Shown here piece after piece: positions 37,946-48,844 of a stretch of 64,000 nt of DNA. The notes below the pieces were generated by a model. The model saw only the letters and a program-made list of their open reading frames with translations, was not told where the DNA came from and did no database searches. The stretch covers positions 1 to 64,000 of the forward strand of contig JAOPGA020001336.1 in the NCBI GenBank assembly GCA_026419775.2, read 5' to 3'. This DNA comes from Acrasis kona. Lineage: Eukaryota; Heterolobosea; Eutetramitea; Acrasida; Acrasidae. Position 1 is the stretch's first letter. Every line of letters starts with the position of its first letter. Both the position numbers and the translations under genes were made by a program.

Positions 37946-38239
37946 ATGGTGGAAGCAGTCGAAACATATGAGACCAAAAGTAGTAATGAATTTAATGGAG
38001 AGGCAGCCCATATTACTGAGACAGAGCCCATATTGGCAATTAAACCCGCTATCGTGACTGAACCTGTTGTAAAATCCCTTGAACCAGTGGAAATAACAAC
38101 AGATATTGATGCAATTCCCAATGCAGTGGTGGTAGAGCCAGTGGAAGAGGTCCAACCTAAAAAAAAAGAGAGTTTCCTTACTAAATTGAAAGAAAAGTTT
38201 ACCAAGAAGAAGACGCCCACACCCACAACTACAAAATAA
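37946..38239 (+). CDS. Small acidic protein with basic C-terminus, 97 aa
   Basis: ATG 37946 to TAA 38239. The first 70 residues are Glu/Val/Pro/Thr-rich repeats (EPILAIKPAIVTEPVVK, LEPVEITTD); the last 28 are strongly basic (KKKESFLTKLKEKFTKKKTP), which could form an amphipathic or membrane/nucleic-acid-binding helix. Low complexity; no family recognised. AATAAA overlaps the stop. Confidence 0.6.
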   Translation: MVEAVETYETKSSNEFNGEAAHITETEPILAIKPAIVTEPVVKSLEPVEITTDIDAIPNAVVVEPVEEVQPKKKESFLTKLKEKFTKKKTPTPTTTK

Positions 38240-38276
38240 ATACAACATTAACTCAATAATTCAAAATTTGTATTTA

Positions 38277-39485
38277 CTACACCGTTTGGTTCTTGTTACT
38301 ATTTGACTCCTTCAAGTGTCGCTCAATACTCTCTATTTTTTCGATACAATGTGACAGTTCAAGCATCAGCATCAAATTGTCTTTATATTCTTTTTCATAT
38401 TCTTCTAAATGTACTTCATTCTTTCTACGAAATGTTAATATTGTTGACATAAAACTTACTTTAGTTGTTCGTCGGTAAATGTTTCCATCTTTTCTGTTAT
38501 GCTTCCATTATTAGAAATTTCCAACATACACTGCTTGAGATCAGACTCGAGTAACTTTTCATCAAGTTCACAACAAAACTGGGAGTCATTTTGCCATGAT
38601 AAATTTGTTTCGTATAGTTCCGACATTTGTCCTGTGTGTATGACTAAATTAATGTCTTGTCTCAACTCTAATACACTAAACCTTTCGGGTCTTATAAAGG
38701 ATAGGTAGCTTTGGTCTGGAAGCAGTGGAGAGGGATCTTCATTTACATTATAAACTAAATGATTTTTCTCCCCTGAACCGTTATTAGGCGTGAGCACCAT
38801 TTTTTTTACGATGGGAGTCATGGGCAGAGAGAAATATGGCTGCTTATAAAAATTAGAATAGTACGAATTATAGGCACGATTAAATAAAGAATCTAGATAA
38901 GGGGTAGTTATTACTACAGAGTGTGCCTGAGTTGTGGTCTTGAGAATATCTAGTTGTTCGTTCTTCTCTTTGGTTTCGGCTAAAAATCAGATAATGTTAT
39001 AAATTTTGAATTGGAACGTCTTACACTTTGTTATTGTGAGACCTATCTGTGATATAAATAATTCGCGTAGATACCCACTGGTTTCCTTGTCTTCTAGTAG
39101 CATTATGTAAACACATCAGAAAAATTAAAAACAAACTCTCTTCAAGGTTTCTTCTCGTTATCATATATTGCATATACTGAAACATATCTTTTATAGAGCT
39201 GTAATCCATGGGTTCTTTTGATACCTTTAAATAAAATAAAAAGGTTGGAAATAGACATACCCTAAACCACCCTACAACCACAGATTTTCCTTTGACCTTG
39301 TTTTTATGATCACATATAATTTGGTGGTATTGTGCCTCGCTGTAGCAGACCTCAAACGACTTTACCGTGATTTCTCTGCCTTTATTGTGGGTTCTAATAA
39401 CTCCTAACAAGAGCCCCGAACGCACCATAAAATCATGCGTGCCACACATTCTTGTGAATAAATCTTTATGTATGTTCACCAACAT
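38277..39485 (-). CDS. MPN-domain protein, Abraxas-like (tentative), 349 aa
   Basis: Five exons: 39485-39261, 39224-39137, 39093-39025, 38979-38460, 38424-38277, joined over 36-, 43-, 45- and 35-nt introns, sum exactly 350 codons. The N-terminal MPN fold has SGLLLGVIRTHNKGREITV, FEVCYSEAQYHQII and SVVVGWFRVSKEPMDYS but no H-x-H metal motif, so it is not a protease. The middle has TQAHSVVITTPYLDSL. The C-terminus is a coiled coil (NEVHLEEYEKEYKDNLMLML, IEKIESIERHLKES). Inactive MPN plus C-terminal coiled coil is the layout of Abraxas/Abro1, scaffolds of BRCC36. The family name is tentative; other inactive MPN proteins are possible. Confidence 0.6.
38425..38459 (-). other. Intron 4 of the MPN gene (35 nt)
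   Basis: Minus strand GTAAGTTTTA...ATTTCGTAG, phase 2; links the body to the coiled-coil exon. Confidence 0.8.
38980..39024 (-). other. Intron 3 of the MPN gene (45 nt)
   Basis: Minus strand GTAAGACGTT...GATTTTTAG, phase 1. Confidence 0.75.
39094..39136 (-). other. Intron 2 of the MPN gene (43 nt)
   Basis: Minus strand GTTTGTTTTT...GCTACTAG, phase 1. Confidence 0.65.
39225..39260 (-). other. Intron 1 of the MPN gene (36 nt, in frame)
   Basis: Minus strand GTATGTCTAT...TATTTAAAG, phase 0. Its length is a multiple of three and has no stop, so unspliced ORF finding hides it. Confidence 0.75.
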
Positions 39486-39541
39486 GTCAAGGTGTTCGTG
39501 GAATAATTAATTTTGCTTGTCAACCTTACAAAAACGTTGCC

Positions 39542-40216
39542 ATGAGTACGAACGCTACGCTATCGGATAAGGAGTCTGTTCTACAAAGAATGGAAGATGC
39601 CCAGGTATACTTAGCTCGACATCATATAAAGGAGCTATATGCAAAGCTTGTCTATGAAGTTACTTTGCTTAGGGTCAACGATCCAGTAGCATACTTTGAA
39701 AAGAGGATTCGCGACATCATGAAGCATGGTCTCTCTCACGAACTGATAAACCCCAGGGTTATTTTTGTAATTGGATGCACAAAACAGTTGCATTCCTACG
39801 TGTACAACAGAATTTGTTCTTTATTTAACTTCAAGTATATAAAGTAAGTTTGAAAATATTTTTATTCATTAGTTACACCAAATAGTACTGATGAAGAGAT
39901 GCCAAAAAAGAATGAGGACGAACCAATGCACGTGACATTGTATAATGTCATAAATGATACGATGTCAAAATCAGACAACAATGACTTTTTGATAGATTGT
40001 TTCCCGAAGAATTTAAAAGAAGCGTTGGAATTTGAGCAATCATGTGAATGCCACTGTGTTCTTTACATTGAAGATGAGAATGACGATGCGGGAGGTGACC
40101 AAGACCTACTGGTTCTAAAGGAGTATTTCAGGGCTCTGGATAAGCTAAAAGTGTTTAAACTTGTCAATAACAACGCAGATGCAGTGGTGGAGGAGATCTC
40201 TAAATTATTTTTGTAA
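39542..40216 (+). CDS. RIIa (Dpy-30-like) plus degenerate adenylate-kinase-like protein, 210 aa
   Basis: Residues about 20-60 match an RIIa/Dpy-30 dimerisation helix pair: YLARHHIKELYAKLVYEVTL then VNDPVAYFEKRI. Then PRVIFVIGCTKQLHSYVYNR sits where an adenylate kinase has its P-loop, but the GxPGxGK residues are lost. Downstream, FLIDCFPKNLKEALEFEQS keeps the AMP-site motif shape (DGFPR-x-QA), and CVLYIEDEN follows. Exons 39542-39843 and 39886-40216 over a 42-nt intron give 211 codons. RIIa-AK combinations are typical of axonemal proteins, so a ciliary structural role is likely; kinase activity is unlikely. Confidence 0.65.
39844..39885 (+). other. Intron of the RIIa/AK-like gene (42 nt)
   Basis: GTAAGTTTGA...CACCAAATAG, phase 2. 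The earlier CATTAG acceptor would lead to an immediate stop, so the second AG is used. Confidence 0.65.
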
Positions 40217-40227
40217 ATTTACATCTT

Positions 40228-40562
40228 TTATAGACTTTTATGTTCTTTATGGTGCTCACAGTCGTGATGATGCTCCTCGTCTTCACTATCTGATTCATCT
40301 GAGTCGCTCTCGTCAAACCTCCTCTTTTTGTGAAATATGCAGCACTCTGTTAATGTTATACATTGTCCATATTACGCGTGTCGTTACTTTTTGATGTTCT
40401 CATCTTTTTAAATTCATTGTCTTCTGTATCTTCTGTCCATTTAACACCCTTCGATGGGCTTTCTTCTGCTTTTTTCGCTTTTAGTTTTATAACTGCACTT
40501 CGCTCTTGTGGTGTGATTGTTTGAACCTCCGACGTTGTGTTCACGGTTGATATGTTGGACAT
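40228..40562 (-). CDS. PPP1R11: Protein phosphatase 1 inhibitor-3 homologue, 97 aa
   Basis: PPP1R11/Ypi1 family PP1 regulators are small, disordered and share a KVKWT-type segment. Here GVKWTEDTEDNEFKKMRTSK provides the PP1-binding V-K-W and the acidic run, and exon 2 supplies the Cys pair CCIFHKKRRFDES followed by an acidic and His-rich tail (DEEHHHDCEHHKEH). Exons 40562-40388 and 40346-40228 over a 41-nt intron give 98 codons. The ATG at 40562 is preferred to the in-frame ATG at 40607, which would overlap the divergent neighbour starting at 40593. Length fits the family. Confidence 0.88.
40347..40387 (-). other. Intron of the PPP1R11 gene (41 nt)
   Basis: Minus strand GTAACGACAC...ATTAACAG, phase 1. 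Confidence 0.85.
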
Positions 40563-40592
40563 TTTGGATTCTAAAAATATGCTGTTATCACG

Positions 40593-43130
40593 ATGAGCGC
40601 CAATCATTCAGGCCTTTCGATTGACCTGTCCAGTATCACAAGAAGTTTGAATAGACCAAGAACAGTAAGGCATGCAAATGAATTATCGCAAACAGCGCGT
40701 CAAGATGGAATCAAAAAAGCACAAATGATTAAAATCACCCCCGATGTTAGGCCATCAACAACCAGGAAAAGTCAAAGAGGAGAGAATCCAGCAACTAGCG
40801 TTGTTGAATCAAAAATTAAAAATCTCTCTGAAGCATTAACAGCAAAGTTCAAGGTGTTTGAAAACATACTGTCTTCTCAAGAATTAATTCTAAATGTCGA
40901 TCTGATAGTTTCAAGTTTTAATGCGCTGGGTAATCAAACAAATTTAGAAAAGAATAACGTTCTAGATGAGATAGCAGCAGTACTTCCCGACCTCAAAACT
41001 TCAGTAAAAATTATTAGTGATGTTTTTAAGAGCGCAATCTTTTCAAATAAGCTAACTAGTGCTCAAAATTCATCAACCCTTGTCCAAAACTTTTTTGACA
41101 TTAATCAAAATGTTGTTAAAAGTACGTGGTACCAGCAGTGTTCTGGTCTCCAAAAAGAACTGTAAGTGAATTCTTTTGTCAATCAAGTATTAAAAATTTA
41201 AGAGAAACCCTTCAAACCCTAAGAAGAAAATACGACGAATTTGAGTTTTTATCAAAGACAAAGAACACCATCAAACAACTAACGTAAGTATAAAATCATG
41301 TACCTTTCACTAACTTTTAAAGAAAACTAAATGATGACACTAGGTACAAGACATACACCCTTCAGGACGAAATTGACAGATTGAACAAAAAGATTGAACT
41401 AGTTCACCAAGACTATGAAGAAGAGATTAAAACCAACAAGACACAAATCCAACAGCTCCAGGGAGATTATGACTCCAACAAACAGTACAGCAGAAGACTA
41501 AAATCACAAATAAAGAAATTAAAAACATACAAGACACAAACAGAACGCGTCACCAGAGAATTAGTCATGACCAGGCAGTCCAAACTCAAGACTACAACAG
41601 AAATGTTCTCCAGACACAATGAGCTAATTATAGTTGAGGACCTACACAAGCAATTAGAGTTGGCTGAGAATTTTAGGCTAAACAAATTCACGAACGATCT
41701 AATCCAAGTCAAGAGCAACACACAACAATTACAACATGAATTCAACAATGATTTATCACTACTACAAAATGAAATGGTTTCCTTGAACATTAAAGCAAAA
41801 TCAGTCATCGAGTGCAATAAATGGAGAAACGACATTCCGGGTCATTTGCGTGCCATAGATAATACATTTTATACGGCCATGAAGGACTTGAACAGTGCAA
41901 AGTTTAAATCCTACGTCGAAGTGTTTTATTCAAGGGACCATGGAAAGGAATATCACTTGTTGGACAGAGCGCCCGTCACTTTCTTGACTCAACCAAAAGT
42001 ATGTTTTTTAACACATTTTCATGTTTTGACAGTTTTTAGATCATGACACCACCCGACGGACATTTAATCACAAACATTAAAATCATACATGCGAAATATG
42101 GATACGCTCAGCCACATCCTAACATTCAATACACAATTGACTATTGTACTCAAGAACAGTCCGAATCAGGTCATGTCGGTAAAGAAGAGGTTGAACAGCC
42201 AGAGTAAGTTTTTCGACTGCTTGTGAGTGATTAATGATTTTGTAGTGATTTGATATGGCATGAATTTAGACAGCGTTACAAGAATAGAGTGCCTTCCATA
42301 CCAAGAGAGTTGACTTTATCACAAACCAGGGACATTATTTACATTGTGTATTGTCATTACCAAAACATTCATGGCCGATCAATAGGTGCGATTACTGAGA
42401 GCAAGCAACAAGTCATGTTTAAGGCACTGGAACAATTCTTCGTGATGCCGGAGATTGTCATGAAGACCTGCTACGAGTTCTTGAGTGCTGTTTGTATTTA
42501 CAAAAATAAACACTTTGATGTTCTTGAGTTTACAAAATGGTTAGAAGGGAAGAGTGACACTGCATTGGGTAAGATGTTATCTTTTGCTTTGACCACTGTG
42601 CGTAGGCTGTGGACACAACACGTTCATGATCCGAAAGCTCCAATTACCAAAGCGAACATTGAAAGTATCATAAGGTTCATTTATAACAAGTCAAGCGAAG
42701 AGAGGATTACAAAGTTCGTTCAATCCTTCGTAGAATCAGATTTGACTGCGAAAGCCAACGACGCATATTACATTACCGTCATCAATAAACACTTTATCAT
42801 CATGTTTAGGGACAAGTCTGAATTATGGTGTAGAGAATACGAAAATACCATTGTGTCCAATTTTAGATCGGAGCGGTTACACCTTCATCAATTCGTCAGC
42901 ATAGGCAACAAGATTATACCGGACATTAGTGACCACGACCTCACTGTGAGATTTAAAGAGTGCTGCTTGCTAAGAGTCAATTCAAGCGTACAACAATTAC
43001 ATTGCAAAAGACTGGCACGTAAGTTTTCTCTATTCATTTGTTTCACACACACACAGAAATCTTGGCGGAATTCATGTGGTCACGTGTAGATAAGAGGGTA
43101 CAAGAATACTTAAAACAACTTTATGAATAA
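40593..43130 (+). CDS. Large coiled-coil protein of unknown function, 778 aa
   Basis: Six exons: 40593-41161, 41203-41283, 41323-41998, 42040-42203, 42246-43018, 43057-43130; introns 38-42 nt; sum exactly 779 codons. The N-terminus is basic and Ser/Arg-rich (SITRSLNRPRTVRHA). The middle is a long coiled coil (DEIDRLNKKIELVHQDYEEE, RRLKSQIKKLKTYKTQTERV). The C-terminal 300 residues are globular, helical and well ordered: LIWHEFRQRYKNRVPSIP, QVMFKALEQFFVMPEIV, YEFLSAVCIYKNKHFDVLEF, and end VQEYLKQLYE. A ciliary or cytoskeletal protein is plausible. No family recognised. The start is 30 bp from the divergent PPP1R11 start. Confidence 0.75.
41162..41202 (+). other. Intron 1 of the 778-aa coiled-coil gene (41 nt)
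   Basis: GTAAGTGAAT...AAATTTAAG, phase 2. Confidence 0.8.
41284..41322 (+). other. Intron 2 of the 778-aa coiled-coil gene (39 nt)
   Basis: GTAAGTATAA...TTTTAAAG with CACTAAC, phase 2. Confidence 0.8.
41999..42039 (+). other. Intron 3 of the 778-aa coiled-coil gene (41 nt)
   Basis: GTATGTTTTT...AGTTTTTAG, phase 0. Confidence 0.8.
42204..42245 (+). other. Intron 4 of the 778-aa coiled-coil gene (42 nt)
   Basis: GTAAGTTTTT...GATTTTGTAG, phase 2. Confidence 0.8.
43019..43056 (+). other. Intron 5 of the 778-aa coiled-coil gene (38 nt)
   Basis: GTAAGTTTTC...ACACACACAG, phase 1; last exon adds 24 residues. Confidence 0.85.
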
Positions 43131-43138
43131 AACATTTT

Positions 43139-44296
43139 TTATAATTTTCGGTGTGGGCTTGGTGACCTTTCTGATGGATCTTCTGATCTCTCTCTTCTTC
43201 TTTTTCTTGACGAAGAATCTTCATATCTACTGCTTCCTCTGTCACGATCGTCATATCGACTGTATGAGTCTCTGTATCTGCTGCTACTTCCGTCTCGTTC
43301 CCTGTCCCGTTCTCTTCTTGAATCGGAGTACCTTCCAGAGTCTCTGCTTGACTGTCTTCTATTGTCATAACTAGAATCTCTACTGGAGCGATCCGAATAT
43401 GAAAAGTCACGCCGGCTAGAATCTCTATAATCTGATCGTGTGCTGCTACTGCTGCTGTTTCCAGATGGAGGTGGAATGGTAGAGGATCCATCTCTTCTCT
43501 TGTCTGCGTCTTGGCTTGGAGTTGACCACAATGCTAAATCACGTTCACGTGCCGCCGGTATATCTCCACGCTCACGTCCTGTTGTATCTCGTTGTCTGCG
43601 TGCTTCGAAAGTGCGTAAGTCTTTTAATTCTTTAAGTTTGTCGCGTACTCTTTGGAATCCTAAATGCATTTTTCCTGCAAAGTGATCTGCCAGACGTTGG
43701 TCGCTCTCGTTGACGCTGAGTAATGCTGCGCAAATCTCACAAACGATGAGCTGTTGTTCCTTTGTTTGTGGCATCTTTTGTTCTATGGCATCTTTTTCTG
43801 CATTAAGTGCTTCTATCCTCTCCAAAAGCTTTTGTGACTCCTCGACTTGTCCACTGTTGAATAATTCTTCCACTTGCTTTGTGACGGCTTCCATCTCCGT
43901 CCTAACATTTCTCAATTCTATTGGTTCGTTTGTGATCGCATTCTTCTTTTGTGCTTCTAATCTACGTTGCGCTCTCGAGATACGGTCGTCGCAGTCTTCG
44001 ACTAGTCTGGTCAGAAGATCCTCCAACTCTTTTTCGAACCCTCTGCTAATGTTCCTATTTTGTTTTTCATCTTCGTATTCTTTTTTGAATTTTTCTGGGA
44101 CAGGACAGCATTCGTAAGGGCACTTGCCTAAATCTTGTTTTGTATTAGGGAAAAGTTTATAGGGACATAGACCAGCGAGTTCGTACTTGCATACTCTTTT
44201 ATCGTCGAATGATTGAATGATAAGATTCATACGATCGCCGTTGCGATTTACACCCATCAACTCATCTAACTCTTTTGACCTCAACTTTGTCGCCAT
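43139..44296 (-). CDS. LUC7: LUC7-family U1 snRNP splicing factor, 385 aa
   Basis: LUC7/LUC7L proteins bind U1 snRNP and help choose 5' splice sites. ATG 44296 begins ATKLRSKELDELMGVNRNGD, the family start. The CCCH finger is VCKYELAGLCPYKLF with CPYECCPVPEKFKKEYE. A coiled region (ELEDLLTRLVEDCDDRISRA, QVEELFNSGQVEESQKLLER) leads to the second, C2H2-type finger IVCEICAALLSVNES with LADHFAGKMHLGFQRVRDKL. The C-terminus is an RS/RE/RD-rich tail (about 130 residues), as in metazoan LUC7L. No intron. Its stop is 8 bp from the convergent coiled-coil gene's stop. Confidence 0.95.
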   Translation of the reverse strand: MATKLRSKELDELMGVNRNGDRMNLIIQSFDDKRVCKYELAGLCPYKLFPNTKQDLGKCPYECCPVPEKFKKEYEDEKQNRNISRGFEKELEDLLTRLVEDCDDRISRAQRRLEAQKKNAITNEPIELRNVRTEMEAVTKQVEELFNSGQVEESQKLLERIEALNAEKDAIEQKMPQTKEQQLIVCEICAALLSVNESDQRLADHFAGKMHLGFQRVRDKLKELKDLRTFEARRQRDTTGRERGDIPAARERDLALWSTPSQDADKRRDGSSTIPPPSGNSSSSSTRSDYRDSSRRDFSYSDRSSRDSSYDNRRQSSRDSGRYSDSRRERDRERDGSSSRYRDSYSRYDDRDRGSSRYEDSSSRKRRRERSEDPSERSPSPHRKL

Positions 44297-44543
44297 TTTG
44301 AATGAGTTGGTAAAAAAATTGTAAACAATCAAACAAATTCATGTTGTTCGTTGAACCAGCTTGAGCACGTGGATTAGAAGTTTACTTCAGTACTACAAGG
44401 CGACGGCAGTATGAAGAAGAAATTTGCGTTGTGATAATTACAAGCGCAACCGCATTCTAAATTTTTTGGGTTCCAATTATTCATTGTTTCGCGGAGCGTG
44501 GACGCGTAGACAGTCGGGCGTATTTGTGTACAATCAACAACAA

Positions 44544-47500
44544 TTAAACAGTTAATAAATCTTTAATAATGGTAAGTCTTTTCGTCACCTGATCAAATGT
44601 CGGTCTCTCATACTTATTATTCTGCCAGCAATCATTCATAAGCGCGACATACTCAGCATGTGGCCTACCAACAACCAATTCCTCATCAAGAATGGGTCTC
44701 TCTCCACTCTTCACTTTTTCCGCAATTAAAAATATGGATACAAACTCGTCAGAGTACGCCATCTTTTCGGATAAAAATTCATACATGATGATTCCAAAAC
44801 TATACACATCGCAACTTGTGTCATATGGTTCATTTCTTATAATTTCGGGAGCTATGTAACCAGCTGTTCCAACACTCCCAGTCATGTTATAATCGTTTTG
44901 AAAAAATTTACTAATTCCAAAATCACACACTTTTGCTCTTTTAATGCTCTTGTCAACCAAAACGTTACCCAGCTTCAAGTCTCTGTGTACGAGTGGTGGG
45001 TCAATAGAATGTAAATAAGTCATTCCCAATGCAATGTCCGTAAGAAGAGATAGTTTTCTTTGTAAACTCAAGCTCACATAAGTGCTTCTGTTCTTTAATA
45101 AAATATTCTCCAAAGAGCTGCCCTCCATCAGCTCAGTTACAATAATCTTTTTGTTTTGGTTAACACAAACTCCCATAAACTGTACAATGTTGAGGTGGCG
45201 AAGTGACTTCATAATTTTGACTTCACTTTCGAATGCATCAAAATCACCTTCTTCTTGATGCATTTTGGATTCCAAGACCTTTATAGCTACTGGAGAGTTT
45301 AAGTAAGAGCCGCGGAACACAACTCCAAATGCGCCCTTTGCCATGACCTGGTCAAATGATAGTTTATCAAAATCTATCAGATAAGAACGATTAATGGACT
45401 CGAGCTCATCATTTTTAACTAACAATTCTTCTTCGAGAAGAGTTACCATCTTTTTGTTTAATTTGTGTTGCTTGTAAATCCTCTTTGTCAGTTTCAATAT
45501 TGGAGGAGTAGCAATTACTAGAGCCAATACCAATAGAGTAATTAATGGAGGATATAGTAGATGAATAAAATGAACACTGCAATCTGATCCTATATATTTT
45601 CGATCACAAAAGCACTCATAGTCAATGCATTGACCATGTGCGTTGCATACATTTGGATCCTTAGATAAAATCCCATAGCACATTGTTTGGTCACATTCAC
45701 TTCCAAACGTACTCTCCCTGCATTTACATTGGTCCAAATTAACACATACGCCTCTAGAAGAGCAAACTCGATTGTCGAATTCATTGAGACCAAAGCATGT
45801 AGTTGTGCATGTTCCATGAGAACTAGTATAGTTTTCATTTTTACAAATGCAATTGTCATATGAAATACAAGCGCCGTTTCCGCTGCATACAGATGTGTTT
45901 GAGTAGTCTATACCAGCGCATGTGTATCTCTCGCATTCATCGCCATAATGACCAGCGTTACAAGTCATTGATAGATATGTCCAATGTACACCTGTAAATA
46001 TTGATATAATCGATTTATTTACAGGCGTATCAAAGCTGCGCACAAGAATATCAGATCTAATAGATTGTGTATTGCCAAATTGATTGAAAGCATTCTTGCC
46101 ATGGAAGTACAAGTTGTTATCAATGTCCAACGCTGCCAAATGATCAAAACCGGCAGATATAGTCTTGAATTTGACTCCTTTTGGGTTTATACAGACTGGA
46201 ATAAACCTCGCATCATTGTTATAAGAACTAGCGACTCCTCCAACCATCTTGCCCCAAAAATAAACAAGTCCATCTGCAGATAACACATATGTGAGATGAT
46301 TATGACAATTAATTGATGTGATGTTATTTATAGTAGATACATAAACAAGTCCATTTATAACTGATATATTTCCGATTCCAAGTTGTCCATATACATTTGA
46401 TCCCTGTGTATATACATCACCATCAGCTGTTAAATATACATTATGTTGTGAAGCTTTGCAAGCATTTATAATTACTTTATTTTGAATATTGATTATATTA
46501 TAATTGTGGTCTAGAGCTGAACCATTTGGTAACACATACAAAGGTTCTAAATAAGAATAATAACTTATCTCTGATACTTTTAAATTTAAAGGACTATCTA
46601 GTCTTTGTTTATAATAATTGTAAACATCACCATTTTGCAAAAGAATATATGGCGAATATACTTTCTTAATATCACTAGGCATTACACATTTAGTGGTATT
46701 ATCTTTAAAGATTATTTTGTTTTTTATAACAAATTCAATTTTTTCAAAATTGCTTCCTGGAATTATTACATCTATCAAGTTTTCAAAATTATTGTTAAAT
46801 GCAAACTCAGTAAGCTGATTACTGTAAAATTCTCCATCGCTTTTTTGGATTATAATTGGCCGAAAATTGATAGTATTAAAATTTGTGTACATCCCTCCTA
46901 TTATGTTTGTAACATTTGTTTGTATTTCCAAACAATTATGTACAACTAAAGAAGTATAATTATATTCAAGCATACATGCAATTAAAATACCATCATTTGA
47001 TAACAGGTATAATGCATTCTCCAGGGATTGTATTGAGTTCACATTCGTTTTTAATAGTTTTAAATTCAAAGTCTTATTTAAAATAATATCTGTTACATCT
47101 TCAATTAAAAGCAAGTCGCTTTGGGCTGACTTTAGAACCAATACATCCGTGAAAGATTCTATCAAGTAAACTGCAGTAATTGGCATATTAATTTCCAATC
47201 TCAAAATCCTCATATCATAGTATAAATAAATAGACCCATCATTCATAAGCAACAATAATATATATTTGTAGTTTGACTTATAGTAGGTTGTTAGCCATAA
47301 TATATCAACAACTGTAATATCATTAAATTCATGTAATAGGCACAGTTTTGACGCATTACATGTTGTGTTTTGGTAAAATCTGTTATTAAATTAATGTAAG
47401 TTCCTAATAAATTACTCACGCAATGTTGGGTCCCCATCCGTACAATTTTGTTTGGCTAGAAACTGCAAACATTACTCCACGGTTAGTTGTTGCGACAGAT

Positions 47501-47987
47501 GTGACATTGGCTAACTCAAATTTGATAGCTATTTCTGACGGCTCCTCAAACAAGCCTTTAGCACACTCACCCCAAATGTATAACTCCTGGTTTTGTGTTA
47601 TTGTGGCAACCGTGCCAAATGCTCTGTTTACTAAAGATTTAAAGACAGGTGGATTGTCGTTGTTGGATGTAACTTTGAAAAAATCTCCGACGTTAGCTGA
47701 GTACATCCCAATCGCTCCATTACCCTAGAATTAGCTTATCAGTACAAAATCTTTCTTACCAACTGTCCAGATTCATTAAGTATTCCTTCACTATAAACTG
47801 CGCCATCTTCTGTTAACATGTACCTATTATAGGTGCCTGTTGTAATTGATTTGAGTTTCTGTGAAGTCTTGAACTTGTAGCTAACAAATTTGCTCACATG
47901 AACTTTTCCTGCTATGTAGTTGAATGTTTTGCAATTCATGCATAATGCGAAAAAGAGGAGCAAGCAGCTGACCATATGCCGTGTCAT
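44544..47987 (-). CDS. Receptor-like TKL kinase with RCC1 and EGF-like ectodomain, 1122 aa
   Basis: A type I membrane receptor kinase. Signal peptide MVSCLLLFFALCMNCKTF. The ectodomain has RCC1-type repeats (ITTGTYNRYMLTEDGAVYSE, GNGAIGMYSANV, VYTQGSNVYGQLGIGNISV, ISAGFDHLAALDIDNNLYFH) then three EGF-like modules (CSGNGACISYDNCICK, CSSRGVCVNLDQCKCR, CNAHGQCIDYECFCDRKYIG). A helix LYPPLITLLVLALVIATPP crosses the membrane. The kinase: AKGAFGVVFRGSYLN, VAIKVLE, LVHRDLKLGNVLVD, KVCDFGISKFF, GTAGYIAPEIIRNEP, all catalytic residues present. Exons 47987-47760, 47724-47420, 47379-44544 (35- and 40-nt introns) give 1123 codons. Confidence 0.88.
47380..47419 (-). other. Intron 2 of the receptor kinase gene (40 nt)
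   Basis: Minus strand GTGAGTAATT...TAATAACAG, phase 2. Confidence 0.8.
47725..47759 (-). other. Intron 1 of the receptor kinase gene (35 nt)
   Basis: Minus strand GTAAGAAAGA...TAATTCTAG, phase 0; restores the RCC1 motif SGQLGNG. Confidence 0.85.
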
Positions 47988-48844
47988 GAGCAATCGCAAT
48001 CAATTTTGAAAAGACTGCCTGCTTGTTTGTTCGTATACGTATGTATATGTTCGTATGTTCTGAATGGATTGAAAGATTGTAAACGTCCTGCAACCCAAAG
48101 AGTGAAGATAGCGTATCACCAACGCTTGTATTAATATGAAATAATTACCAAAGCTTCTTCGTGTTTATTTCAGTTGCGGGGAGGAAGAAAGAAACAATGT
48201 TAAATTGCAAAAAAAACGATCTCCTTTATTTTTAAAAGATGAGTGCAGTTAAACCTTGCTTTGTGGAAGGATCTGCAAATACAATGGTAAAGTTTAGTTG
48301 AACCCATCTTTAGAAAGTCTTGGGTTGAACAGTAGTGCTTACAAACGTTTCTACCAGGCCAACAACCCAGTATAATATTGCGTAGTTTTGCAAGCACCCA
48401 TAATCGTGACCGATAATTAACACGATCAAGACAATTATATCAGTAAGCGACTGTCCACAAAACGCACATCACTGGTCACCGATCAAATTGTCTAAACTAA
48501 ATAAAGCACGTAATATGAGTGTTAAGAGGTTGGGGTCCGTTGGACACTTTTTGACAATGCGTTGTGCTGCCAAAGATCTTTTTCAGATAATGTTGGAGCT
48601 AAAAAGTCGTCTGTTAAGTGCAATCTGTCAGTTCTAATTTTCCAAGAGTTTTATAATTCTTGTAGAGTTTGAATCGAAGCAAGCGATAGCCTAAGCAGTT
48701 TTACAAAAGACCCACCCTTTACTACTAGATTACAAAAACACCTCTGTGAACTGGTACGAGTCCAGTCACATTTTAAAAGCCCACACACAGTGTATGAATG
48801 TATAAAATTAAAATCGTTGATCATGAAAGTATTTATTTACAAAT
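47988..48844. other. 860-bp intergenic region with unconvincing small ORFs
   Basis: A plus-strand ORF from ATG 48515 (MSVKRLGSVGHFLTMRCAAK) ends after 40 codons, or 43 if a 48-nt intron is removed. A minus-strand 65-codon ORF (48200-48397) includes MGSTKLYHCICRSFHKA. Neither has a recognisable family. I see no standard structured RNA here. Confidence 0.4.

Noticed and set aside
45590-45859. 89-codon Cys-rich ORF
   Set aside because: It is a shifted frame over the EGF-like modules of the receptor kinase on the same strand.
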